From Hypomesus transpacificus (taxonomy: Eukaryota; Chordata; Actinopteri; Osmeriformes; Osmeridae): 64,000 bases of DNA. The notes under the pieces are model-generated. The model ran no database searches. It had not been told where the DNA came from and was given only the letters and a program-made list of their open reading frames with translations. Location: the NCBI RefSeq assembly GCF_021917145.1, contig NC_061074.1, positions 8,415,882 through 8,479,881 of the forward strand, read 5' to 3'. This document shows positions 1 to 13,082 of this stretch, piece by piece. Position 1 is the stretch's first letter; every line of letters starts with the position of its first letter. A program made the translations under genes and the position numbers.

Positions 1-126
1 CTGGAAAAGTTGACAGACACTGAGGAAAGAATGAGACTCCAGAGTAAAGGACAGGGGTGCGGACCAGGGGCGCGGACCAGGGGCGCGGACCAGGGGTGCG
101 GACCAGGGGTGCAGACGAAGGCTCAG
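1..126 (-). other. hnrnpul1: hnrnpul1 3' UTR (partial) with 13-bp minisatellite
   Basis: This is the sequence downstream of the hnrnpul1 stop codon (minus strand), running off the left edge of the window. Positions 53-113 hold about five tandem copies of a 13-bp unit, GGACCAGGGGYGC on the plus strand. No poly(A) signal is visible, so the transcript end probably lies outside the window. Open frames through the repeat are low-complexity artefacts. Confidence 0.6.
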
Positions 127-3100
127 TTACTGGGCCCCCGAGGAGGAGCCCTGGTTTCCCTGTCCAGAGTAGTTCCCATACTGGCCATAGTACTGGTTCC
201 ACTGGCTCTGGTTCTGATAGTACTGCTGCCACTGCTGGGCATACTGGAGAGAGGGGGCAGGGGAGAGGGAGCGGGGGAGAGAAAAGAAAATGTAGTTATT
301 GGACAGATACTGTACAGTGAAAAACATTTTACAAAACAAATTAATGTTTGCAGTGGCTGGGTTAAAACGTAGTTTGACTAAGGAGTTAAGACCCTGGTTC
401 ATTACCTGCTGGTACTGCTGGTCGTAGCTCTGTTGTTGGTTGTACGTCTGTCCAGTGGCAGGTGTCTCGCTGTAGCTCTGGCCGTATCCTGGATACTGGC
501 TGTAGTTGCCGTAGTTGTAACCTTGGTTATAGTTCCCCTGGTTGTACCCTTGGTTATAGCCCGGGTTGTAGCTCTAGAGATTGAGAGAGACAGACAGCCC
601 ACAGGGTTATTTACAATCCATAAACAGCTGTTGATCTGCATTTGTGTCAGCTTTTCTCAGGTAGATGAAGGGGTGTGTGTGTACCTGACTGTAGCCTTTG
701 TTATAGGGAGCCTGCCGGCTGTAGTTTCCTCCTGACTGTTGGTTACGGTTGTAGCCTCCTCGGCCGTTGGAGCTTCCGTCGCGGTAGTTGCCTTCCCAGC
801 GGTTCTGGTTGTAGTTCCCGCGGTTGTAGCCTGGAGCGAAGAATATACACCGCATTAGCAGTCGACAACGGCACCTCTACTGAACTCCTAGGGGAAGGCT
901 TAACTACAGGAGCCGAGGAGAACGGTCTCCTTACCTCCTCTGTACCCACCCCCTCCTCCTCCATTTCCACCCCGGCTCTGGTAGCCCCCACCACGGGGTC
1001 CGTCGCGGTTGTCATAGCGCTGGAAGCTTCCGCCACGCCCGTGGAAGCCCACCTGGCGGTTGTCATAGCGCTTGTCCGGGGGCGGGCCAGCTTTCTGTCC
1101 CGCTTCGTTGTACTCCTTCACGAGCTTGCTAGCATCCTCGCGCTGCAGCTCCACAAAGGTCACCTCGTCCAGAAAGTCGCTGGTCTCAGGAAGCACAAAG
1201 TTGGCTTGAAGTGGTGACAGCGGGGGAGGGGGGGGGGGGGGGAGAAAGACAGAGAGGAGAGAGAAGAGAAAGACAGAGAGGAGAGAAAGACAGAGAGGGA
1301 GACACCGGGGAGGGGGTTGTGGTGAAGACCAGAACAGCCACACCACCAGGAGACAAGATGAAACATAATTAATACCATAGACAAGAATAGTAAACACTAG
1401 AGAATCTAAACTGAGAGGGGCTCTTGGATGACAGCAGATGACAGTGTGCGTGTGTGGGTGTGTGTCTGACATGGTCTGGAACAAACAAAAACATGACCTC
1501 CAAAAGAAACCAGGAGGAAACATTTGTTCAAGCAAACACAACGGGGGAAGAGGGAGAACTTGAAACAAGGACAGATGACAAAAGGAGAGACGGCAGGACT
1601 AAGGGTCTGAGGACTGCAAACCAGGGGAGGCTGAAGTCTACAACCGGACTCATCAGTCAGTTTAGACAACATGCGTCAGTTTAGACAACATGGAAACCCC
1701 TTGTGCAATATGGGTCATTTGGATCTATTGTAAAACAGCCCAGCACCTCAGTTTGCAGTGCATTTGGAGGGAGTCTTATGGCAAGTGGCAAAGACAGGGC
1801 AAAACAAAGAAGGATCAAATTCTGGAGGGCCATTAAATCATGTGGAGTTTATAAATCTGGCCTAGTTAATGGGGAGAGGGTGAAAGGGGGGGGGGGGCAC
1901 CTTCCAAGTTTGATTTAGACACAAAAACATAGAAAAAAAGTTAAGTAGATCTGGTGGAATTTTTTTTTTTTTTTCACAGATTCCTACCTTTCATTTCTAA
2001 AACAGCATGATCGGGAACATCCTTCCCCTGCTCATCAGTTTGCTTTAACGTTCGCTCTTTTAAGTCCTCGTCCGGGGGACACACTACAATAGCCTTGCGT
2101 TGAAAACCTTCAAAAGGTCGCATTTTTCGTCTCTGGGCTGATCCATATACATTTGTCTAGCAATGGTGACAAGAAAGTAGAACAAGCTGTTTGTTATTGT
2201 TTACTTGTTATGGCTTTGCTTTCCACTGAGGGGGGGGGGGGAAGCTGGAACCCTGTAATAGTCAAGTGAGAGAGGTTGGGCTTGGTTGTCAAGCTACGTT
2301 ACTACCCTCCTGCAAATTACTGTCAGCCTCTCGCACCCTCACAGACTCACCTGCAGACAGCAGCATCGAGACTCTGTCAACCGTCGCTTTGAGAGACAAA
2401 AGGGGACCCTTTAATCCACAGACTATCAAATGGCTGTTATATTTGTTTGGCACTGGAGTGTATCAAGAGATTGAAAAGTGAAATTACTATGAGGGAACAA
2501 AAAGATATGTAGACTTAACAATAAATGACAAATAATTATCTTCAGTGTTTGGAAAGGCAGTTATGATGATTATTATGACGACAATGTCGAGATTCTAAAG
2601 GACTCTTTCCTGAATCATACCAATCATAGCATGAAAAGTTACATCAGTATCAACCTGAGAAATAGCTCATAAAAATAAAAGTTTCCCTAACCTGACAGGG
2701 TCCCCTTACCTACCTACACTTACCTGCTCCTAATGCAGTCTGTGCCTCTGTGCCACAGGTCAGAACACACACATATCTTACCTGGAACTACTCACAGTTT
2801 CCAAGCTTGGATCCAACATCCATTAGACTTACTTACCCAACCCAGAAGTTACAAAAACATGACAATAAACGCCCTGAAAAGCTGAAAACGGTTAGTCTTC
2901 ACACTTACCTTCAGGTTCAATTCATAAAATAAAACACCCTGGACAGTTCCAACATCTAACTGTTAAACATACCTTTAAATAGGCTATCAATAGTCTCGTC
3001 ATGGTCACCATAGCAACGGAAGGTATTATTTTTGTTGTTTCTTTTCTTACTCACCAGTCAGAGTTTACTCGTTTCTCAACATAGTACTGGACTACTTGTA

Positions 3101-6100
3101 CAATACTGGGAGTTCCCAACACACACAGCATTGGATGTAATGACAGTGATAAAAAGGCATAAAATACGCTGAGAGATGATGACATTAAAGATTCTGTCAC
3201 TGTCACAGGAGAGTGTTAACATTACAGTAAACAGCAAGCGACAAGAGGCTGATCAATGCTTCCTCTACTCTATCCTACATTGGTCCCCTGAAAGATAAAT
3301 AAATAATCCATTAGAGAGGTTGTGAGCATACTGGGGGCACACAGAGCAGAGGGTGGTGTATCAGAGCAGAGGGGGAGGAGAGAAGGGGGGCTACCTGGTC
3401 CAGGATGTAGTTGCGTCTCTTGCGGGCGGCGATCTGGATGAGCCGGTTCAGACACTGGGTGGCCTGCTGGATCAGGAGGTCCCAGCGACCCGTGTAGTTC
3501 CTCTGGCGACGCAGACCCATCACCTAGACAACAGAGAACTTCGTCGGTGACGCTGCTCCCGGAACACAGCTGCGTTTCGTCGACCTCTCCCTTCCCACGT
3601 TCGCAGAGCTTTCACCTTCATCTTGTCCATGATGGCGTTGGTGCCCAGGATGTTGTACTTCTTCTCTGGATGCTTCTCAGTGTGCTTCGTGGCCCACGTG
3701 GTCTTTCCACAGGCAGGCAGACCAACCATCATCAGGATCTGGTGTCGACACACAAGCACGGATAGAGACGGGTCATTATACACTCTAAAATCTCAATCCG
3801 CCGGCAGTCAGGATCCTGATGCAACGGAGATGGGAGTCAGGTGGCTGAGCGGTTATGGAATCGGGCTAGTAATCTGAGGGTCGCCAGTTCGATTCCCGGC
3901 TGAGCCAAATTACGTTGTGTCCTTGGGCAAGGCACTTCACCCTACTTGCCTCGGGGGGGAATGTCCCTGTACTTACTGTAAGTCGCACTGGATAAGACCG
4001 TCTGCTAAATGACTAAATGTAAATGTAGATGCAGACATACCTCACATTCCGATTTCCTAACGGGACCCAGGGTTCCTCGGGTTCTGTGCTCCAGGCCGAC
4101 GTTCTGGATGAATGCGTAGCCCTCCGGAGCGGGGTAGTAGGGCTCCTCCTTCTGGCCGAAGTTGAACTCCACAGCGCAGTTCTTCACCAGGACGTGTGGG
4201 AAGAGGGCGCGGCCGTCCAGGGCCTCCCGCGGGACACGGAAAGCCACGCCCAGCCACACTCCGTTCTTCGAGAACGCCATCTCCACCTCCTCACCGCTGT
4301 CAAAGTCCTGAGAGGACAGAGTGCGTGCAACAGTGAAACATTTGAGTCCGTCTTCAAACGTTTCAAAGACCATACGCAGGGCTCAAAGCTACCGGATAAT
4401 CCCCATACTCACGATGTGACAGCCGATGACATCGTTTTCACCGAACTTCTCTCCGTAATCTTCAAATTTGCAGTCGGAGGATTTCTTGCCGGTTCCTCCG
4501 CATCCAAAGGAAAAAGCCTCCTCACCTGAAAACCCCACAGCAGTGACGTCAGGGCTACAGGTGGAGCAGTGATCTTTGGGACCGAGTCGTCCACTGACGC
4601 GCACCTACGTTGTAACTGCTCTGACCGCGTGTTGTCCTTACCAAGCTGCGTACTGCAGGAGTCCAGAGACCAGCCGATCCTGACCACATGGGGATCAGGC
4701 TCACTGCTGGGCAGGTGCTTCACCGGGATGTCCTCGATCACCTGGAACAGGTACAGCATATGATATATACATACAAAGCCCACTGTAGGCATGTGAAGCT
4801 GCGTAGAGCCAACTTTGAGAGGAATGCTTGTGGGGAAACCGATGGATACGGTTTCGTCTGCATTCTAGTACCTTCATCTCGTAACACACACGGCCCTTGG
4901 TGACGCCGTACGAGGCCCGCGCTCCCGCCCAGAGGTAGGCGAAGCCCTCGATGGTCAGAGGATAGCCACTGTAGCGATCGCGGGACACTTTGAAGTGCAA
5001 GTCGCAGTTGTCTGGGGGGGGGGGGGGGGGGGGGGGGGGTGAGATTAGAATGTGAACAGTGATTACACATGGCTGTGACCATGGTCGCTTCAAAGCACCT
5101 CCCCTTCAAACAGGTCATCTTCACTAAATGCATATGTTAATTGGCTGTAAAGACCTTTACGTACATGTGTCCAGGGCAACAAGGGCATCGTCAAAGTCCT
5201 CTTCCTCTTCTTCAGCAGGTGGTTGTGGTGAGCGGGATCTTGAAAAGACCATTAAATCACCATTCAAATGCACATATCAGAACATGGCTTCCTTCGTCAG
5301 TGACTTTCGACCACACGACCTAACCAGCACAAAGCAGCAAGCGGAGCAGAACTGACCTCTTGTCCTCGCGGTGTTCATAGTAGCCGTGGCCCCGGCCCTC
5401 ATCATGCGACCTCTTGCGTCCATACTGGCCGGAGCGCTCTGCCTCCATCTTGGCATGCTCCACCTGCTGGCCCTCAAGCTCCTCCCACTCATTGGCGGAC
5501 TGCTGCTGGCGAGGATTCTGCTCCGGCTTCGGAACTTCCTGTTGGCACTCCGTGTTCTCCTCTTCCTCCTTTTTCACCTCGGATTTCATCTCAATTTCTG
5601 AGACACGGAATAGGGGGCTCGTTTTTTTAGTTTGTTTTTTAAGGAGAACATCTTTTGGAAACTACATGGTGTAGGCTAGGCACAACGGTGAACTCAGGGG
5701 CGCAATATGGGGGGGGGGGGGGGGGAGGTATGACGATTCAAAAAAATTGAAAAACTAATAGAAATGATAAACCTTTTTTTTTCTTTTTTTCATGGGGCCC
5801 AAAATTCCTGGCGGCGCCTCTGGCTGACTCACCTGGTTTGATATCAGGGTGCTCCTCCAGCTCAGGCTCGGTCTTGGGATCGTGAGGAGTGATTTCGGTC
5901 TGGCTCACATCAACATCTGATGAGAAGTCTGACATCCCGCAAGTCATGGCAGGAGCCAGCTCTCTCTCTGAAACTGTACCTACGGTTTCTCTACATAAAT
6001 CTCCACCTGGTGTCACCTCTGCCCTATCAAAGCCTTCGCCATCTTCACTGCTTTCCTCTTCAGATATTCTTTCGTCTGTTCAATACAACAACAAAAATAT

Positions 6101-6427
6101 ATATATTACTAGGCTACCACTTTTGGGCGATGATCTTTTGAATTTGTAAAATAATTGTGCACATATCACTCTGAAATACAGGCTAATATTGAGGGCGTAT
6201 TAACTACCTTGGTTAGGAATAGGATCATCGCTCAGTAACCCAGTGGAGCCCATTCCCAGGTCGCCCGCTGATCCGATGCCCTCTTCCGGAGCCGCTGCAC
6301 CAGTGTCCATAGCGGCCCTGAGCCTGTCCACGAGATCAGCTTTCAGCCCTTTGGTGTCCAGGCCGCGGCGCTGCAGCTCCTCTTTCAACTCATTGACTTT
6401 TAGTTTCTTCACGTCAACACTATTCAT
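127..6427 (-). CDS. hnrnpul1: Heterogeneous nuclear ribonucleoprotein U-like protein 1
   Basis: Nuclear RNA-binding protein of the hnRNP U family, known for roles in RNA processing and the DNA damage response. Fifteen coding exons join in frame: 6208-6427, 5833-6075, 5357-5597, 5165-5238, 4872-5011, 4642-4741, 4413-4525, 4041-4307, 3616-3738, 3395-3523, 1988-2156, 935-1204, 685-830, 406-573 and 127-243. They encode 839 aa, against 856 in human. Domains in order: SAP DNA-binding motif at residues 3-37 ([20 protein letters not shown]); acidic/charged region 75-250; SPRY domain about 262-450; P-loop kinase-like domain with Walker [10 protein letters not shown] at 472-480; RGG-rich stretch about 655-700; and a Tyr/Gln/Asn-rich prion-like tail about 700-838 ending in SSGAQ. 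The ATG at 6427 opens the SAP domain as in the family. Every junction has GT-AG and the phases fit. The exon models are manual. Confidence 0.95.
1214..1312. repeat. Poly-G and purine-rich (GAGA/GACAGA) tract in hnrnpul1 intron
   Basis: A G-run near 1227-1242 is followed by imperfect AGACAGAGAGGAGAG repeats. On the transcribed strand it is a C/T-rich tract just upstream of the acceptor of the exon at 935-1204, so it may serve as an extended pyrimidine tract. Confidence 0.7.
2157..3394 (-). other. hnrnpul1 intron, no other gene seen
   Basis: This 1.2-kb intron lies between the exons at 3395-3523 and 1988-2156. It holds a short G-run near 2231-2241 and AT-rich unique sequence. Short open frames inside it lack splice signals or recognisable domains. 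Confidence 0.6.
3832..4031 (+). mobile_element. tRNA-derived SINE, near full length, in hnrnpul1 intron
   Basis: The head carries a tRNA-like A box (GTGGCTGAGCGGTTATGG) and B box (AGTTCGATTCCCGGC). The body has TTGGGCAAGGCACTTCACCC, and the tail has the motif CTGGATAAGACCGTCTGC followed by CTAAATGACTAAATG. It lies in antisense orientation to the host gene, and its tail stops about 10 nt from the donor of the exon at 4041-4307. It belongs to the same family as the copies at 13.1 kb and 48.3 kb. The family resembles teleost V-SINE/HAmo-type elements, a name recalled rather than searched. Confidence 0.85.
5694..5824. mobile_element. Short non-autonomous DNA-transposon-like element in hnrnpul1 intron
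   Basis: The ends read CAGGGGCGC on the left and, reverse-complemented, CAGAGGCGC on the right, forming short terminal inverted repeats around a G-run and an AT-rich core. The right end contains GGGCCCAAAATTCCTGGCGG, which I recall as a recurrent fish repeat motif. Flanking 8-mers are only weakly alike, so the hAT-type assignment is tentative. It ends within about 10 nt of the donor of the exon at 5833-6075. Confidence 0.4.
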
Positions 6428-7080
6428 TGTGTTAATAAACGTGTGCAGCTATTTCCTTATCTGCAGACAAGTAAATACAAGGAAATTAATGTCATACAAT
6501 TAGATGACATGCACTGCACTGGACACAAGGTGACTCATCATGTCAGCAGCACATCCCCTGACCCTGCTGTGACAGTGTAGTAGAGGCTAGCTTAACTAAC
6601 TTTGTCAAAGCAATGCTTGCTTGTTAGCTAGTCTAACTACGCCTGCAGATCTATCCGGCTGATGTAATCGCGCACGCCGACATCTGTGGTTGAAATTAGC
6701 AAGAGCTAAGTGTTTATTTAACGATACCCGCAGTGTGATAGCAATGTACTGCTGCTGACAGCTAACCACAGACACCAGCAGGCCTATGTCTAGTCTTGCT
6801 GCACCAAACACTTTTAAGAGCTGCAAATAGGTTACACGAACAAGTATTCACAAAAATGCAACAACGTCATTGCTTTAAAAACAATTCCTTGCGTAGAACG
6901 TAATGCAGTAGATTCAATTTTACCGTTGGTGGCTTCTCCCAATAAAGTAGCCTAGCTGTCTTAATACATAGCATACAACCTATGTCAACAGATGCTTACC
7001 GCCATCTACTGGAGAGTCACCGTTATAGACTTGCGTTTGGAGAAGGAACACAAACACACTCCACATACACTTGAACAGTA
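6428..7080 (-). promoter_or_regulatory. hnrnpul1 upstream/promoter interval
   Basis: This sequence between the hnrnpul1 start codon and the predicted end of opa3 transcripts should hold the hnrnpul1 5' UTR and promoter. I see no TATA box or strong CpG cluster and cannot place the start site. Both genes are on the minus strand, so hnrnpul1 lies just downstream of opa3. Confidence 0.35.
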
Positions 7081-7083
7081 AGA

Positions 7084-7089
7084 TTTATT
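7084..7089 (-). terminator. opa3: opa3 poly(A) signal AATAAA
   Basis: The plus-strand TTTATT reads AATAAA on the minus strand, about 560 nt downstream of the opa3 stop codon. It would give a 3' UTR of roughly 570 nt. Chosen by position and motif only. Confidence 0.45.
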
Positions 7090-7647
7090 TTACATCATTA
7101 TTTTACAATTGTATGCCCACACCACAGGCACCGTTAATACACACTCTTTTCAACTAGTGCATGGATCCAGTGTGTAGACACACATCTTTAGGAGAGGAAG
7201 AGAATTGTGAATGAAATTAAATGTGGGGGGAAAAACACCTCTTAATTGTTCTACCATTCTGTAATGCCACAGCCAACTACATTAAAACAGTTAATGGAAT
7301 TATGTTTATAATCATAAGTGCTTAATAAACCAAATTACAAAGGGCACGATATGTTGAAATAATTCCTGTATGGTGCCTTTTTCAATCATGCTTACAGAAT
7401 TGGATATAAACTATGAATATCATAGCAAATTGTTTTCACAACTGGTTGTTCAAACAGGTGCAGATGACGGTACATAAAGCACTAGTATGCGTATCGATCT
7501 GTTCCCATCGCTCGCGGAACGGCAGATCCATATAGGTGGCAGAGATGTAAAGGCTGTGTAACTAACATGGAAGTGCTGTACCGTACTGTTGTACACCACA
7601 CACAGAATAACAAACAGTCCTTGTCACTCAGCCAAGAACCCTTTATA

Positions 7648-8668
7648 TCATTTTGAAACGGTAGCAGGTGCAGCAGGGATTGGGAAGGATAACATTAGCC
7701 TGTTCATCTCTCTGAGCTGGGCATCTAGTGTCTCTGTGGTTAGGGCAAGCTCTCCCAGCTGTGTCTGTAGGCTAGTGATGGTCTCGTTTAGCTCGTCTTC
7801 CTTTCGTCGCGAGTTCATGGCTTGCCGGCTGTATTCCAACACCATACAGCCGCCGCCGATTACAAAGATGATGGCCTCTCCCACCAGCTCTGCCCCCAGT
7901 TCGGCTGCTGCCTCCTCATTCAGGGGCTTGATGGTGGAGGCTCGGAAACCCATGATCCGCATCTTGGTCCTCATCTCAATCCAGTGGTATACTGAATAGA
8001 GAATACATACAATATATAATTTGTCAGTTTTTCTAATATACTTTTATACTACTAATATTCATGTGGAGACTTATTGAGAGTTGTGCAGTTGAGTTGGTGT
8101 TTTAAATAATCTGTGAACTGTCTATGTTGAATTCATACTTGTTTGTCATCGCTTGTTTCAAACGAACGTTTTTCAGCAAAGAGCTGGTCATTCATATTGT
8201 ATCGTCCTAACCTTACTAGCTTTAGTTGAAATACTGTCAAAGCGAAATGCTAGTCACCGCTGGTCAAAAGGCACTTTCAAAAGGATTCATTCCACCTCAA
8301 TGACAAACGCGTTCACACAGCGAGAACAGCCCCATTGGGTAACATCTCTTTCAATCACAAAAATACACCCATTTAAGACTACACCCATGTTAACGATTGG
8401 CTCAAAAGTAGTGACAGGTAAATCTCATTGGTTATCGTCACAGGACAGTCATCCCGTGTTGCGTGCAATCTCTGGATGTCAGAGACAGAGGCGGTAAAAC
8501 ATGGCATATAGACTACAATTACTCACACTGTGCTGGTGGAAGGCATACGTAATTCTTGAAGAACTCGCTTCTTCTAGCCCCTGCCTTAATCCTGTTCGCC
8601 ACAGGTTTGCTCATTTGCCGTACACCAAGGTAGAGCAGCTTGGCGATAGGGAAGGCACCAACCACCAT
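7648..8668 (-). CDS. opa3: OPA3 mitochondrial membrane protein
   Basis: Small mitochondrial protein whose human orthologue is mutated in 3-methylglutaconic aciduria type III and optic atrophy. Two exons, 8527-8668 and 7648-7991, join in phase 1 through Leu in PPAQLYHW and encode 161 aa, against 179 in human. The N-terminus [18 protein letters not shown] is a mitochondrial targeting/hydrophobic segment. The family core [25 protein letters not shown] and [12 protein letters not shown] is strongly conserved. The C-terminus is a predicted coiled coil ([20 protein letters not shown]) and is shorter than in human. The start at 8668 matches the family N-terminus. A GC box (GGGGCGGGA) at about 8693-8701 lies just upstream and suggests a TATA-less promoter. 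Confidence 0.95.
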
Positions 8669-10493
8669 CTTGACGGAAACACTTCACTTGAGGGGCGGGA
8701 CAAAGAGGTGACAGTGCGAGGTTATTTTAATATTCATGACGTTCGGTTGAAACACACCCACTTCAGTAATCTTGTTCACGTCATCATTATTAAATTCATA
8801 ATTTAGTTAATTGGTTGAAGTTCAAAAGCCGGTACGATTAACCTTTGTTTCCCATTTATGCTTCTAAATCTGTGAGGGAGATTCTCCAGTAGCCCGTATT
8901 GTTTCAGTACATGTTTCATGTTTGCATAGAAAAATACATGATCTAAAATGCGTTTGCAAGATGGGACCACTGGAGGGTAGGCTTACCTGCGCCAGCTGTG
9001 GACGAAGAACAGCTGGCTCGGGTTACAGCAACGCAGCAGACAATGTGGGTTGGACTATGAACGTACCAAAATAACTTGCTTTACTCAAAACGCATTGACT
9101 GAATGCCTCAACTTAATACCTCCATAAACAGTTTTGTAAAGACAAAGAGGGATTGTTCCTACTTCAGAAAACGTATTTCGGTTGAGGATCGGCTGTTGTT
9201 TGTACGAAGACGGCAGGTTTTTGGGGGTAAGGAAGGCTTTAATTAGAAGTATGTTTCAGTTGGATATAGAAAGAGTCGCAACATGACAAGTATATAGCCC
9301 ACTTAAGGATCGTTTCTTAGTTGAATAGGCCAATAGACTATTGTTTCTGTTGTTTCTGTTTTGTTTATCTGTATGTTTTAATGAGAGATAGCCTACTGTG
9401 AGAATTGCGGCGTGAGTGGTAAATGTGAAGAGGACCGCATAGCTTTCTTGAACTAATGAAAGTCAGATGTTCTCAATGCACAAAACATGGATCAAGCCAT
9501 AGAATGGCCTGCAGGCTAGACACTTAAAAGTCTGCAAGTTTACGATGGATATAGCCGTGCAATCATCTCGACTAGAATATCTCTTTATTTTTTAAAGACA
9601 TGGTGAAAAGAATGACATTTCAAACCATTTGATAAAATTGTTAAAAACATTTCAACCAACTTGAAAAAACTGTCTGTGAAGTTAATAGTTTTACCTCGTT
9701 GGATCACTCATGGCGTGTCTCCAAGCTAAACCAGCTGGACAGCATTGCCGTTAATGCCGGTTATTTTCTCTAACCTGCACTAGGAATTTCCATCAAACAT
9801 AAATCTCTTGTCACACACATGACCCACTAACCAGATCTGAAGAGGTTCTATATACACTTTTCAAACTTTCAAACACTTGTTCATTATGGTTCTGTGTGTG
9901 TCCGCTAATCCTGGTAGCCTACTATCCATATTTAGTCTCCATATGTACTACTTTTAATGATGGTATACATAATATTTTCCCCTAATGCTACTCTGCAGAG
10001 CTCAAACAATGTTTGGTGTGGATGTTAGATATGCCATATCGGTTGGTGTGAAATTCAGAGATTCCTTAGTCACATGCTGGCATAAAGGATATGTGTTGTT
10101 TTGGGACCTGATCAGTATAGTTGGGGTGTGAGCAGAAATCAAGAAATGTCCAATAAGTCACTCATCCTAACTTTGACTGCAGAGTTACTTGTGTGTGTGT
10201 GTGCGTGGGAGAGTGAATGTGGTTGAGAAATATTTACAGTCACTACAATTTCCGATGGGTGTCTAAAATAAGAACAGTGACTGTATACGTTTTGTTTTAA
10301 GCCCAGATGTGTAAGACATTGCTTCCTTTCAATGAATTGGGTGGAGTGTCGTCGGTTAGAGTGAGGTTGCTTTTTTTTAATGACCCATTGTGGTAGGATG
10401 AATCAAGAGTAAGGGTGTGGGATCTGAATCCATAGTCATGTGTATCTTTAGCAATTACTTTGCTCTATAAACATCCTTCATAGACACTACATA

Positions 10494-10496
<3 letters not shown>

Positions 10497-10532
<36 letters not shown>
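10497..10532. repeat. (GT)n microsatellite
   Basis: About 17 GT dinucleotides, ending in GTATGTC. It lies in the upstream region or first intron of ppp1r13l. Confidence 0.9.
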
Positions 10533-10537
<5 letters not shown>

Positions 10538-11404
10538 CTACAAAGACACACTTACTTTGAAGTTTGGGTCATGGCTCAAAGCATTTATTTTTAAACCTGT
10601 GTAACCTTAAGATACAAAGTTTCTGTCAAGTCATGTTGTGGATCATAGTCTAACCTTATGAGATTATCTTGGAAGAATTCCGACCCTCAACCCCCCCGAC
10701 AGACTAACTGTCAGACACACCTGATTAATAACTGGTCTCTCTTCCCCAGTGCGGAGAGACATACATTCCTGATAGGTTACGCAATGTCAGAGCACAGCAC
10801 CACTTACCTGTGTTGCTGCTTGATAGTATATGTAAGATGGTTCCATAGAGTCAAATGTTTGTTTAGTTTTGTACTGACCTGTGACAGAGATCTAATGACA
10901 TGATTTAAAAGGTGCTATAGAGTAACAAATCATTTAAACCCATCCAAGATAAACAAGGTGGCTTCTGATGAATTGCTGCAACATGGCAGGCTGACTTCTT
11001 TGTGACCTGAAAGAGCATCAACCAGAATGTCAAGCTTGCCTGTCAGAAGCTGCAGGAGTTTTATGTAAAACATCAGGCGTGTACTAGCTCGGGTTAACTG
11101 TCAGGTGGAAATTATTCGGAGGAATGTCAATGTATCAGTTAGAGGCCGGAGGGTCGCTGGATGGGATCCCATGGCAACAGTCCTGTGGGATGTTGTGTCT
11201 GCCAGCTAGCCTACACTGCCTGGTCCGTGGTCTCCAGAGAGAGGGAGAGTCTGGCGAGGGAAGGTGCTGGCGTGGGCAGATGAAACTGAAACGGGACACG
11301 TAGGAAATGAATGAAAGGATGGAAGGATGGGGGGGGAAATGAGCAACTGAACAGAAACCGGAGGCTCTGCCTGACATTTGTAATCACGAGCCCTGGAGAG
11401 AAAA

Positions 11405-11407
11405 AAT

Positions 11408-11438
<31 letters not shown>

Positions 11439-11470
11439 GAGAGACAGAGAGAGAGACAGAGAGACAGAGA
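11405..11470. repeat. (GA)n / GAGAGACA microsatellite
   Basis: Tandem GAGAGACA and GA units. The apparent reading frames (Arg/Glu or Ser/Leu strings) are artefacts of the repeat. Confidence 0.9.
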
Positions 11471-13082
11471 AACAAGAATGGAGGGAGTGTTTGTAGTCAT
11501 TATGGACACACCCTAGGATTCTGCTAAGGGTAGCCCATTGTTGTCTTTAATCCTTTAATATCTCTTCACTTCCCACAGTCAACCTCCAGCTTCTCCCCCC
11601 TCATCTGCCTCTGTCATTACAGAACTCTAATGGGACCAGCTGTCACATGACCCAGTAGGCAGACTTTGAGGAGGTCTACATAACCAGCGCAAAGGTGTTG
11701 CATGCAGACATGTTTCATCATAAAAAACAATCCCTAGAATAGCGTGTGCAGTACGGCAGGCTCTGAATCAAGTTCCCCAGCATACTTTAACATGGCAGGA
11801 GACATTTTAGAAGAGCGCTGAAGGATGGAGAAGGGTAGCAAAAACAGAGGGAGTGTGGAAGGGAGAAAGAGAGAGATAACAGGGTTAAATGAGTTACTGA
11901 GTAGAGTGAGAGCTGGTATGTTTGAATGACTCATATGAGTCATGGAGAGGGGGAGAGAGAGAGAGAATGACAGAGAGACAGAACGAGTATGGGAGGGAGA
12001 GACATAGAGCGGGAGAGAAAGTGAGAGACAGAAAGGGAGTCTTCTGTGTGCAATGCTCTCAGAAAACACAGATAAGCTGAACAGCAGTGGCCCCAGGCCG
12101 TGCTGTGAACCTCATTGGACGGAGGGGTGTGGAATGTGAACATGAGGCCGGTCTGAGAGTCCACTGACTCGTCTGTAGACACACTCTACTCTGTTTAAGG
12201 AGAGCAGACCAGACAGAACAGTGTTGGATGTTCAGTACATCTGTCTGACCTCTTCCTGTTGATCTGGTATCCCGATCCACCGTAGCATAACTGGAGACAA
12301 CTAATCCTCGCAAGTTTTGAGTATTTGTGTGTGTGGTGTGCAGAGATGGGAAGTAACGAAGTTGTCCTCTCTCCTCTCCTTTCACTTCACGTGTGAGGGA
12401 AAAAAAGTTTAAAGGTTGAACAAATAATTTCTAAAATAAAAACAATAATTTGGTGTGAAAAATTGAAAGCCATTTTTTTAAGGTTTGGAAAATAAAGATA
12501 TGAACGTTGAAAAAAATATTTTCATGATTAAAAACAGTTTGCCTCATTGATGAGTACTTGGTGAGGACTTTACTATACTTTGTACTCTGCTATATCTACT
12601 ATGTTTTAGGCTCTCCTTTCCCATCTCTCGTGGTGTGTGGGTGGATCGATGTCCGTACAATGACCTGAGCAGTAGCTCACCTTCCTGTTATTAGAGTGGA
12701 GCCTGTTTTATACACGATGATTCTCTCCTTTAGAACCATGTTGTTGCGACATTCAGGTTTCGTCCCTGAGGGATTCAGACAACAGCGCCAACATCCGAGA
12801 CGGCCAGCATGTTGTTAAAGGATGGAATGGGGTGTTCTTTTTTTGATTGTTCCATATTGTGGAGCATTTATGAGTCTGGACTGAGTCAACTGTGACAGCA
12901 CACCTGTGTCTGCTTTGACCACTGCGCTACCTGATGCTGACAGAGGCAATTCTGAGACCTCACAGGCTTGGCCTGGCTTACTCACCTGCTAAAAGACAGA
13001 CACACACACACATACACACAGCTGTCTGTCTGAGGCTTGGTGAACTCCTGCTTTGTTCCTCTTCGAGACTAGCAGTTAGTAG

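Noticed and set aside
3832-4031. Functional tRNA gene, because of A- and B-box-like sequences
   Set aside because: No cloverleaf acceptor stem; the boxes are the head of a SINE with the family body and tail.
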